A stretch of 7,228 nucleotides of DNA from Chloroflexota bacterium (GTDB lineage: Bacteria; Cyanobacteriota; Vampirovibrionia; Obscuribacterales; Obscuribacteraceae). The notes under the pieces are model-generated. The model was not told where the DNA came from. It saw nothing but the letters and a program-made list of their open reading frames with translations, and made no database searches. Shown piece by piece: positions 1 to 5,550 of this stretch (the stretch's first letter is position 1; each line of letters begins with the position of its first letter). Location: the NCBI GenBank assembly GCA_005240105.1, contig SBAT01000119.1, positions 1 through 7,228 on the forward strand, read 5' to 3'. The position numbers and the translations under genes were made by a program.

Positions 1-939
1 GAACGGACGCTTGAAGTCAATTTCCGTTCCTTGATAGCTGAGCTTATTTGAGCCAGTCACTTTTTCCGCTACATTGACCAACATTTCTTCAGTGAAATCC
101 ATCAGTTGATGATAGTCGCCGTATGCTTGGTAAAGCTCGAGCATGGTGAACTCTGGATTGTGCTTTGTGCTTATACCTTCATTACGGAAGATACGGCCTA
201 TCTCATAGACTCTTTCAAATCCACCAATTATCAAACGCTTCAAATGTAGTTCGGTGGCGATACGCAAAAACAGGTCGAGATCCAGTGCATTGTGATGCGT
301 AATGAATGGACGAGCATCAGCACCGCCTGCTTCCACCTGCAAGCATGGAGTCTCAATTTCCAGGAATCCGCGGGTATCAAGAAACTCACGCATAGCGCGC
401 ACGGCAACACTTCGCTTACGAATGGTATCGCGCACACCCGGGTTCATAATCATATCTACATAACGATGGCGATAGCGAGCTTCAACATCTTTGAAGCCGT
501 CCCAGCTATCCGGCAATGGTTGGAGCGATTTGGACAATACTTCGTAGCTGGTTACGCGAACGGACAACTCACCTTGCTTGGTACGGCGAATTGTCCCGGT
601 AGCCCCAACAAAGTCGCCTTTGTCCAGCAAACGCAAACGTTTCAAATCAGCTTCCGGCAGGCTTTCTTTGTGGCAAAAAATCTGGATTTTGCCGGTCTCA
701 TCATAAACATCGGCAAACATCCAAGTATTACGTTCGTTCAAAACCCGCCCGACAACCTTGACCTCGTCCTTAGTTTCTTCACCTGCTGGCAAGTCCTTGT
801 AAAGGTCTTTTAGCTGTTCAGCCGTATGCGTGCGCTCAAATTTATATGGATAGGGATTAATGCCTTCGTCTTTGAGTTGCTGCAATTTGCGCAGTCTTTC
901 CGCCCGTAGCCTTGTTTCTTCGATATCTAGAACCGTCAT
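1..939 (-). CDS. lysS: Lysyl-tRNA synthetase, class II (N-terminal 313 residues, cut by window edge)
   Basis: Charges tRNA-Lys with lysine using ATP in the cytoplasm. Reading the minus strand from the ATG at 939 gives 313 uninterrupted codons up to base 1, about two thirds of the usual 490-500 residues; the C-terminal part with motif 3 lies outside. Residues about 55-155 form the OB-fold anticodon-binding domain (VKVVGRVLNERNTWMFADV). Motif 1 of the class II catalytic core lies near 183-200 (MREFLDTRGFLEIETP). Motif 2 is at about 249-270, with RIFRNEG at 249-255 and HNPEF at 260-264, the ATP- and lysine-site signature of bacterial LysRS. The ATG has AAGGA (complement of 948-952) 8 nt upstream and an in-frame TAG shortly before it, so the start is firm. 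The gene is divergent from gyrA. The family assignment is very secure. Confidence 0.97.
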   Translation of the reverse strand, partial: MTVLDIEETRLRAERLRKLQQLKDEGINPYPYKFERTHTAEQLKDLYKDLPAGEETKDEVKVVGRVLNERNTWMFADVYDETGKIQIFCHKESLPEADLKRLRLLDKGDFVGATGTIRRTKQGELSVRVTSYEVLSKSLQPLPDSWDGFKDVEARYRHRYVDMIMNPGVRDTIRKRSVAVRAMREFLDTRGFLEIETPCLQVEAGGADARPFITHHNALDLDLFLRIATELHLKRLIIGGFERVYEIGRIFRNEGISTKHNPEFTMLELYQAYGDYHQLMDFTEEMLVNVAEKVTGSNKLSYQGTEIDFKRPF

Positions 940-960
940 AAAGTAGATCCTTAATGAGCA

Positions 961-978
961 CTAACCACACGTGCTTAG
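961..978. promoter_or_regulatory. Imperfect 18-bp dyad in the lysS leader (possible operator)
   Basis: The sequence has the pattern CTAA-n-CAC-nn-GTG-n-TTAG, symmetric at 14 of 18 positions with CACGTG at its core. It lies 22-39 bp upstream of the lysS ATG and downstream of the predicted lysS transcription start. A protein bound here could block lysS transcription. I recognise no named regulator for this pattern, and it could be chance. Confidence 0.3.
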
Positions 979-982
979 CTAT

Positions 983-1011
983 TTCCGCTTCGGAACGTGC
1001 TTTCAGCGGAA
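983..1011 (-). other. Inverted repeat at the predicted 5' end of the lysS transcript
   Basis: TTCCGCT at 983-989 and AGCGGAA at 1005-1011 are perfect 7-bp inverted repeats separated by 15 nt. If lysS transcription starts near 1011, as its -10 element suggests, this hairpin would form the very 5' end of the leader. Such a stem could stabilise the mRNA. No T-tract follows on either strand, so it is not an intrinsic terminator. Confidence 0.4.
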
Positions 1012-1017
1012 GCTCCT

Positions 1018-1023
1018 ATTATA
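1018..1023 (-). promoter_or_regulatory. Candidate lysS promoter, -10 element
   Basis: The minus strand reads a perfect TATAAT here, putting the predicted start near 1011 and giving a leader of about 70 nt before the lysS ATG. No convincing -35 hexamer lies 16-18 bp upstream (the 1041-1046 region gives TAGGTC). The consensus -10 in the only non-coding space upstream of lysS makes it the best candidate. Confidence 0.5.
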
Positions 1024-1027
1024 AGCG

Positions 1028-1036
1028 TGATACAAT
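1028..1036 (+). promoter_or_regulatory. Candidate gyrA promoter, extended -10
   Basis: TGATACAAT combines the TGn extension with a five-of-six match to TATAAT. Transcription would start near 1043 and leave a leader of about 73 nt before the gyrA TTG. No good -35 is visible at the right distance, which fits an extended -10 promoter. Only 7 bp separate it from the lysS -10, so polymerases on the two promoters would overlap. Confidence 0.45.
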
Positions 1037-1103
1037 TTATGACCTAATAAATGCCGAATTGCCCAAGAGTCTTAGGGTAATTTAAGCAAGTGGGTATTTT
1101 CAT

Positions 1104-1107
1104 GGAG
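1104..1107 (+). promoter_or_regulatory. Shine-Dalgarno that fixes the gyrA TTG start
   Basis: GGAG sits 8 nt before the TTG at 1116. The nearest downstream ATG (codon 19) would remove residues that align with the conserved GyrA N-terminus, so this site decides for TTG. The GGAG overlaps an ATG at 1102 that opens a five-codon frame (M-E-I-R-S) ending at a TGA (1117-1119) overlapping the gyrA start. Confidence 0.75.
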
Positions 1108-1115
1108 ATACGGTC

Positions 1116-3599
1116 TTGAGTCAACAAGCTGGTGGCGAACGAATCATAACTGTTGAACTTCGCGATGAAATGCGTAAGTCATTTATTGACTATGCCATGT
1201 CAGTCATCGTCAGCCGCGCCATTCCGGATGTCAGAGACGGTTTAAAACCAGTACACCGCCGCATCATCTATGGCATGTACGAGTTGGGCTTGGCTCCTAA
1301 CGAGCGTTACCGTAAATCGGCGAAGACCGTCGGTGACGTTATGGGTAACTACCACCCACACGGCGACTCAGCAATTTACGAAGCTTTAGTCCGTTTGGCT
1401 CAGCCTTCTGCCAGCCGTTACACATTGGTTGACGGTCACGGCAACTTCGGTGACTTAGACAATCCACCAGCTGCCATGCGATACACGGAAGCTAGATTGA
1501 CACAGCTATCGATGGAAATCCTGGCTGACATCGAAGCAGAGACCGTTGATACGCGTCCCAACTTTGACGACAGCCGCCGTGAGCCTGCCGTACTACCATC
1601 GAAAGTTCCGGTCTTGCTTCTCAATGGATCATCTGGTATTGCCGTCGGTATGGCGACAAACATCCCACCGCATAACTTGAGAGAAATTATTGATGGCACG
1701 ATCGCCAAGATTGATAATCCGGAACTCGATTCCAAAGGCTTGATGCAATACGTCAAGGGACCGGACTTCCCGTCGGGCGGCTTCATTATGGGCACCGAAG
1801 GAATTACCGAAGCCTATACGACCGGCAAAGGTTCGATACCTATGCGCGGTACAGCTACTATCGAAACCATTCCTGGCGGCAGCGGCAGACAAACACGCTC
1901 GGCGATTGTCGTGACATCATTGCCTTACCTGTGCGGACCAGAAGCGTTTGCTAAGAAAGTAGCGGATCTTGTTAAGGAAGAGAAACTTAGCGGCGTAAGC
2001 GACGTCAACGATGAAACCGATCGTAGTGGATTGCGCGTCGTGATCGAATTGAGACGTGACGCCAACCCGCAGGTTGTTTTGAATAACCTGTACAAGCAAA
2101 CACAATTGCAACAGTCTTTCCCGGTCAACACATTGGCTCTTGTACGCAATCGTCCAGCAACACTGAAGCTGTCCGATATGATTCAGGAATTCATTGACCA
2201 CAGAATTGAAGTTGTAACCAGACGTACACGCTACTTGCTCAAGAAAGCAGAAGAGCGCGCACACATCTTAGAAGGTTACTTAAAGGCTCTCGAAAACCTC
2301 GATGCCGTCATCAAGCTCATCCGTGCTGCTGAGACAACCGATGAAGCACGCCAGGGCTTGATGAAGAAGTTTGAATTGAGCGAACCTCAAGCAAACGCCA
2401 TCCTGGAAATGCAACTGCGCAGACTGACAGGATTAGAACGCGGCAAGATCGAGAAGGAATACAAAGAACTTACAGCCAAGATCAAGCAATACAAAGCCAT
2501 CCTCAAGGATCGCAATTTGGTTTTGGAAATCATCAAGAAAGAATTAGGCGAAATTCGCGACAAGTTCGGCGACGATCGCCGCACGAAGATCGAAGGCTCA
2601 GCCGATATGGACATCACGGCTAAGGACTTGACTCCTAACGAGCCAATGGTCATCTTCATCACCAAGCAGGGTTACATCAAGCGTTTACCGCTTGATACTT
2701 TCCGTCGTCAGCGCCGCAACACTCGTGGCATGTCCGGCGTGAAGACACGGGAAGAGGATGACTTAGAACACTTCTTCAAAGCCAATATGCACGACCGACT
2801 TTTGGTCTTCACAAACCGTGGACAAGTCTTTGCTCTTGAAGTAATGGACATTCCGGAGGGTGGCAGAACCGCTCGTGGTCTGGCTATCGTCAACTTGTTA
2901 TCAATCGGACAACAAGACACCGTAACTGCTGTAATTCCTGTTTCAGAGTATCGCCAGGATCAATACCTGACCATGCTTACACGTCAGGCTTACATCAAGC
3001 GCATACCACTAACTGAGTTCGCCAATGTTCGCCGCTCCGGCATCATTGCCATAACATTAAGCTCCGGCGACGAACTAGGCTGGGTACGTCCATCAACAGG
3101 CAAGTGCGACATCATGATCGGTACTTCCGAAGGCATGGTCATCCGCTACGCTGAAGAAGGCGTATCCGAACTTGGACGCACTGCCCGCGGCGTCAAAGCA
3201 ATCACGCTGCGTGAGGGAGACAAGATAGTCGGTTTCGATGTCTTCGAACCAAGAAACGATGTCTTTGTTATGGTTGTCACAAGTGATGGATTCGGTAAGC
3301 GCGTACCTTTGACGGACGACAACTTCAGACGTCAAAACCGTGGCGGAATAGGCTTGATTGGTATCAAGTTCAAAAATGCCCAGTCACGACTGGCTAGCTT
3401 GCGCATCATCAATATGGACGATGAAATTATCATTGCCACCGCCAACGGTGTAATCGTTAGACAGAAGTGCAAAGAGATTAGCTCGCAAAGCCGCATGGCT
3501 ACAGGCGTGCGCATCCAACAGCTCGGCGAGGACGATTCGGTAATTTCCGTAACGCCTCTAGTAGACGAAGATGCGGCCGATATCGACCCAGAGACCTAA
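1116..3599 (+). CDS. gyrA: DNA gyrase subunit A
   Basis: Breakage-reunion subunit of DNA gyrase, which with GyrB forms the A2B2 enzyme that introduces negative supercoils using ATP. The protein has 827 residues (E. coli 875). The winged-helix domain covers about 30-145, with catalytic Tyr123 preceded by Arg122 in AAMRYTE. The quinolone-determining region has HPHGDSAIYE with Ser85 and Glu89, matching E. coli Ser83 and Asp87, so it looks like the unmutated type. The tower follows, with the DNA-bending Ile175 in GSSGIAVGM. The coiled coil spans about 335-500, and the six-bladed pinwheel about 505-815. The GyrA box is divergent: Q532-R-R-N-T-R-G538, against QRRGGKG. GRTARG occurs twice, at 583-588 and 687-692. 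The acidic tail is short. TTG start with GGAG 8 nt upstream. gyrB is not adjacent. ParC is unlikely, since a GyrA-like box and full pinwheel are present. Confidence 0.97.
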   Translation: MSQQAGGERIITVELRDEMRKSFIDYAMSVIVSRAIPDVRDGLKPVHRRIIYGMYELGLAPNERYRKSAKTVGDVMGNYHPHGDSAIYEALVRLAQPSASRYTLVDGHGNFGDLDNPPAAMRYTEARLTQLSMEILADIEAETVDTRPNFDDSRREPAVLPSKVPVLLLNGSSGIAVGMATNIPPHNLREIIDGTIAKIDNPELDSKGLMQYVKGPDFPSGGFIMGTEGITEAYTTGKGSIPMRGTATIETIPGGSGRQTRSAIVVTSLPYLCGPEAFAKKVADLVKEEKLSGVSDVNDETDRSGLRVVIELRRDANPQVVLNNLYKQTQLQQSFPVNTLALVRNRPATLKLSDMIQEFIDHRIEVVTRRTRYLLKKAEERAHILEGYLKALENLDAVIKLIRAAETTDEARQGLMKKFELSEPQANAILEMQLRRLTGLERGKIEKEYKELTAKIKQYKAILKDRNLVLEIIKKELGEIRDKFGDDRRTKIEGSADMDITAKDLTPNEPMVIFITKQGYIKRLPLDTFRRQRRNTRGMSGVKTREEDDLEHFFKANMHDRLLVFTNRGQVFALEVMDIPEGGRTARGLAIVNLLSIGQQDTVTAVIPVSEYRQDQYLTMLTRQAYIKRIPLTEFANVRRSGIIAITLSSGDELGWVRPSTGKCDIMIGTSEGMVIRYAEEGVSELGRTARGVKAITLREGDKIVGFDVFEPRNDVFVMVVTSDGFGKRVPLTDDNFRRQNRGGIGLIGIKFKNAQSRLASLRIINMDDEIIIATANGVIVRQKCKEISSQSRMATGVRIQQLGEDDSVISVTPLVDEDAADIDPET

Positions 3600-3862
3600 C
3601 GCACGTCGAATGTAATTCCAAGCTGGCGGCTTTTCGATAGGCACCAGTTCAAGTACATTTGTCTGGCTAGATCAATATTTTCGGGACCGCGCGATCTGCC
3701 GGTAAAAACTTTTGCCATAAGCACTTCCAGCTCGCCCTCGTGACTGCGCAACTGTGCAGGCATTTGATACATGCCGTCGACACCATTACTAGCCAAAATT
3801 TCCAACCAAAGGCGTCCTTCCAGGTCCGCTGGTTGTTTCTTAAGCTCCACAACTGGTGTCAC
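3596..3862 (-). CDS. Small orphan protein, 88 residues, function unknown
   Basis: I do not recognise this protein. It has a GTG start at 3862 with a strong Shine-Dalgarno AAGGGA 7 nt upstream and a promoter-like sequence in front, which together support a real gene. It looks soluble and probably mostly helical: no signal peptide or membrane segment, acidic and basic residues mixed throughout, Trp19 and Trp73, and a single cysteine (Cys74). Residues 10-27 and 63-80 look like amphipathic helices. It converges on gyrA, and the two stop codons overlap (shared bases 3596-3599), so neither gene has room for its own terminator between them. A second frame is open for 61 codons within it but lacks comparable start signals. 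Being a short conserved-in-lineage protein is an inference; a spurious ORF remains possible. Confidence 0.72.
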   Translation of the reverse strand: MTPVVELKKQPADLEGRLWLEILASNGVDGMYQMPAQLRSHEGELEVLMAKVFTGRSRGPENIDLARQMYLNWCLSKSRQLGITFDVR

Positions 3863-3869
3863 TAGAGTG

Positions 3870-3875
3870 TCCCTT
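3870..3875 (-). promoter_or_regulatory. Shine-Dalgarno for the 88-residue gene
   Basis: The minus strand reads AAGGGA 7 nt before the GTG at 3862. This is the main sequence support for translation of the small gene and for the choice of GTG. Confidence 0.65.
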
Positions 3876-3916
3876 CAGCTTGCTATAGGGTGCATTTCAA
3901 GACCAAGCTTAGATTT

Positions 3917-3945
3917 ATCATAACTTTACAGAAGACAATGGACAA
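3917..3945 (-). promoter_or_regulatory. Candidate promoter of the 88-residue gene
   Basis: On the minus strand TTGTCC (complement of 3940-3945) and TATGAT (complement of 3917-3922) are 17 bp apart, matching the sigma-70 consensus at four and five of six positions. Transcription would start near 3910, giving a leader of about 48 nt with the Shine-Dalgarno inside it. Confidence 0.45.
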
Positions 3946-4044
3946 GGGTCCAACCAAAACTAATTGCAACTTCACTGATGATTACCGCACTAGGTTGAAT
4001 TTTTGCTCATAAGCGCTCAATTGGCGTTTCGAAGCCTATGTCAG

Positions 4045-4085
4045 GGGGTAAAAAGCAGATACGGGCTAGCTCTAGTCTGTACCCC
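4045..4085 (+). other. Possible leader hairpin upstream of the LRV gene
   Basis: GGGGTA (4045-4050) pairs with TACCCC (4080-4085). CAGA (4056-4059) pairs with TCTG (4076-4079), which directly abuts the TACCCC arm. The result is a ten-pair stem with a 5-nt bulge on the left side. It ends 5 nt before the Shine-Dalgarno AAGGAG at 4091. It could affect translation initiation or be chance. I found no convincing promoter for the LRV gene in 3946-4044, so whether this is transcribed as leader is inferred. Confidence 0.3.
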
Positions 4086-4102
4086 TACACAAGGAGCAGT
4101 GC

Positions 4103-4603
4103 ATGACCGATAAAGATAGGTTTGGTGGCGGGCTAAGCCTTGATTCGGACGACTTGGACCTTTACTCAAAAACTGACGCAGATGGTAATGACATGTTGCA
4201 TATTCGGCGTGTAGTAGCTGGGAATCCCAATACTCCTGGACAGGTCTTGGGCCGACTATCGGAAGATAGCAACCCGCTTATTCGGCAGCGTATAGCCGAA
4301 AATCCCAATTCTCCAATTGATGTTTTGAGAAAGCTTGCCGGTGACGTTCACTCAGAGGTACGCCTGGCAGTTGCTGAGAATCCCAGCGCTTCAACAGACA
4401 TCCTGGCTAAGTTGGCCGAGGACGAGGACAGCGATGTGCGCTATGGCGTGGCTGAAAGCCCACACATGCCGGAACAAATTCTTTTGCTACTAGCTCAAGA
4501 TGAAAACCCATACGTCCGCTGCCGGGCTATGAAAACAGTCAGAATGCTCAGCCCAGAAATTCAGTCCCGGCTAAACATGGTAATGCAACCGGCCTTTTTG
4601 TAA
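4103..4603 (+). CDS. Leucine-rich repeat variant (LRV) protein
   Basis: A 166-residue protein made of an acidic N-terminal segment (about 11-30, rich in Asp) and four tandem 26-residue LRV repeats at 41-66, 67-92, 93-118 and 119-144, preceded by half a repeat (about 31-40) and followed by a short helical cap. Each unit starts N/S-P, continues with a helix around a VL/IL-xx-LA core and ends in a D-x-x-VR-x-x-(V/I)A helix. LRV repeats form a right-handed solenoid of alternating alpha and 3-10 helices, usually a binding surface. The known Azotobacter LRV protein carries a 4Fe-4S cluster, but this one has a single cysteine (Cys140), so no such cluster is possible. No signal peptide or membrane segment: cytoplasmic. 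ATG start with AAGGAG 6 nt upstream. Partner unknown; neighbours give no clue. Family call secure, function not. Confidence 0.92.
   Translation: MTDKDRFGGGLSLDSDDLDLYSKTDADGNDMLHIRRVVAGNPNTPGQVLGRLSEDSNPLIRQRIAENPNSPIDVLRKLAGDVHSEVRLAVAENPSASTDILAKLAEDEDSDVRYGVAESPHMPEQILLLLAQDENPYVRCRAMKTVRMLSPEIQSRLNMVMQPAFL
4223..4534 (+). repeat. Four tandem 78-bp units encoding LRV repeats
   Basis: Units start at 4223, 4301, 4379 and 4457. Periodicity is exact at protein level (26 residues, N/S-P at the start of each) but the DNA copies have diverged, so this is an old coding repeat rather than a recent duplication or an unstable tandem array. Confidence 0.85.
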
Positions 4604-4609
4604 CGCTCC

Positions 4610-4629
4610 GGCACTGCAGAGCCAGTGCC
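4610..4629 (+). other. Hairpin just after the LRV stop codon
   Basis: GGCACTG (4610-4616) and CAGTGCC (4623-4629) form a perfect 7-bp stem with a 6-nt loop, 7 nt after the TAA of the LRV gene. TTCG follows instead of a T-tract, so it is at best a weak terminator or an mRNA 3'-end stabiliser. It overlaps the left copy of the 19-bp direct repeat. Confidence 0.45.
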
Positions 4630-4750
4630 TTCGCTAGGGCAGCCGCCATCCCACGCTCCACTCCAAGGAGACGACACTAAATGTGTCGTCGGAGCTCCTC
4701 GCAATGCTGCGTTCTCGCTGTCGCTCGTGGATGCAGAGCCAGTACCTTCG
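4615..4750. repeat. Structured non-coding stretch bounded by a 19-bp direct repeat (possible dispersed element)
   Basis: TGCAGAGCCAGTGCCTTCG at 4615-4633 recurs at 4732-4750 with one change (G to A), 117 bp apart. Between them lies a strong inverted repeat: GACGACAC (4670-4677), loop TAAAT, GTGTCGTC (4683-4690), extended by GCTCC (4655-4659) pairing with GGAGC (4691-4695) around a bulged segment. Smaller palindromes follow, such as GGAGCTCC at 4691-4698 and CGCA/TGCG at 4700-4711. Short frames are open on both strands, but they lack start signals and family resemblance, so I read the stretch as non-coding. The arrangement resembles a dispersed intergenic repeat of the REP or MITE kind; no transposase or target-site duplication is identified. 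Confidence 0.5.
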
Positions 4751-4754
4751 ATAC

Positions 4755-4783
4755 AAAAAGGCGGTGCCCGTTTGAGCACCGCC
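4755..4783 (-). terminator. Rho-independent terminator of the response regulator gene
   Basis: The minus strand reads GGCGGTGC, an 8-nt loop, GCACCGCC, then TTTTT: a perfect GC-rich 8-bp stem and a U-tract, starting 23 nt after the regulator's stop codon. On the plus strand the tail is only TTCGTTT, so it may also stop transcription from the LRV gene, less efficiently. Confidence 0.9.
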
Positions 4784-4806
4784 TTCGTTTATCTATCAGT
4801 TCTTCA

Positions 4807-5481
4807 TTAACGCGACGGTTCTTCTTCGCGTAGGACGTAGCCTTCGCCTCTGACCGTCTGGATTAAGCGCTTGGAGTTGGCATCTTCCAACTTAGAGCGC
4901 AGGTAACGGATATAGACTTCGATGACGTTCGATTCACCGATGAAGTCATAACCCCAGACCTTGTCAAAAATGAATTCGCGGGACAAGACTTGCTCCGGAT
5001 ACTGCATAAACAGTCTGAGCAGGTCGAATTCCTTAGCTCTGAGATCCAATTGGCGCTCGCCACGTTTGACGACACGGTTCAATTGGTCCATCCAAAGATC
5101 GGCATAAGTTAGGATGCCTTCTTGTGGCTTACGGCGCATAACGGCTCTAATTCTTGCCAAAAGCTCTTCGGTTGCAAATGGCTTGGTCAAGTAGTCATCA
5201 GCACCGCTGTCCAATCCGACAACGCGGTCTTGAACGCCGTCTTTAGCTGTCAACATGATGACAGGCACTTTGGAGATGGCACGCAGCTTCTTACACACTT
5301 CAACGCCATCCAGACCAGGAAGCATTATGTCCAGAAGGACTAAATCCGGCTGTTCCTTCTTGAACAGCTCGATGCCCTGGTTGCCTTCATGCGCAACGTT
5401 CACCTGGTAACCTTCATAACCAAGCTCCAGTTCAATTAGACGCGCAATGTTGACGTCGTCTTCAATAATCAAAATCTTCAA
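4807..5481 (-). CDS. OmpR/PhoB-family response regulator
   Basis: DNA-binding output half of a two-component system. The receiver domain (1-118) has all phosphorylation residues: acidic pair Asp8-Asp9, phospho-acceptor Asp51 in LLDIMLPG, Thr78 in IMLTAK and Lys100 in DDYLTKPF, with Tyr97 at the switch position. A winged-helix DNA-binding domain covers about 124-219, with the recognition helix near 183-199 (SNVIEVYIRYLRSKL) and the wing RGEGY at 211-215. At 224 residues it has the usual family length. It starts at TTG 5481, needed to keep the first strand MKILIIEDD, with GAGGTGA (complement of 5488-5494) 6 nt upstream. No histidine kinase is adjacent: a terminator follows the gene, and a divergent TPR gene lies upstream. 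The signal is unknown, and I cannot assign an ortholog name. Family call is secure. Confidence 0.96.
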   Translation of the reverse strand: MKILIIEDDVNIARLIELELGYEGYQVNVAHEGNQGIELFKKEQPDLVLLDIMLPGLDGVEVCKKLRAISKVPVIMLTAKDGVQDRVVGLDSGADDYLTKPFATEELLARIRAVMRRKPQEGILTYADLWMDQLNRVVKRGERQLDLRAKEFDLLRLFMQYPEQVLSREFIFDKVWGYDFIGESNVIEVYIRYLRSKLEDANSKRLIQTVRGEGYVLREEEPSR

Positions 5482-5483
5482 AA

Positions 5484-5494
5484 GAGGTCACCTC
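5484..5494. promoter_or_regulatory. Ribosome binding site within an 11-bp palindrome, fixing the TTG start
   Basis: GAGGT-c-ACCTC is a perfect palindrome around one base. Its minus-strand reading contains GAGGTGA, a seven-base match to the anti-Shine-Dalgarno, 6 nt before the regulator's TTG. The one-base loop rules out a hairpin; the symmetry may be incidental or part of an operator. Confidence 0.6.
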
Positions 5495-5550
5495 ACATTA
5501 AACGCCAGCATTTAATATTAAACCCCAATCAATTTGAACCGGTTTAATGT
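5495..5550. promoter_or_regulatory. Three GGTTTAATGT-like boxes upstream of the response regulator
   Basis: Boxes lie at 5495-5504 (minus, CGTTTAATGT), 5515-5524 (minus, GGTTTAATAT) and 5541-5550 (plus, GGTTTAATGT). The two minus boxes are spaced 20 bp. The second and third form a perfect 8-bp inverted repeat, ATTAAACC-16 nt-GGTTTAAT, and TTTAATATTAAA at 5511-5522 is itself a palindrome. The first box touches the ribosome binding site. Direct half-sites two helical turns apart suit an OmpR-type dimer, so autoregulation is plausible. TTTAAT also differs from TATAAT at one position, so some copies may be -10 elements. Confidence 0.45.

Noticed and set aside
292..813. A 173-codon open frame on the plus strand.
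   Set aside because: It lies wholly antisense to lysS, whose frame matches a highly conserved enzyme, and its translation resembles no family.
940..1115. A T-box riboswitch or other known riboswitch ahead of lysS.
   Set aside because: The leader is about 70 nt, too short for a T-box, and has no T-box sequence or terminator/antiterminator pair.
1116..3599. ParC (topoisomerase IV subunit A) instead of GyrA.
   Set aside because: A GyrA-like box and a complete six-blade C-terminal domain fit GyrA; ParC usually has a shorter domain without the box.
3667..3852. A 61-codon frame overlapping the 88-residue gene on the same strand.
   Set aside because: The 88-codon frame has the better start signals (AAGGGA 7 nt before GTG); both cannot easily be real.
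4655..4695. The GACGACAC/GTGTCGTC hairpin as a terminator for the LRV gene.
   Set aside because: No T-tract follows the stem on either strand; GGAGCTCC follows instead.
4561..4810. Two short open frames, one per strand, after the LRV gene.
   Set aside because: They overlap the repeat, hairpins and terminator, lack start signals, and the similar peptides (two GTGSA stretches) are just the 19-bp direct repeat translated.
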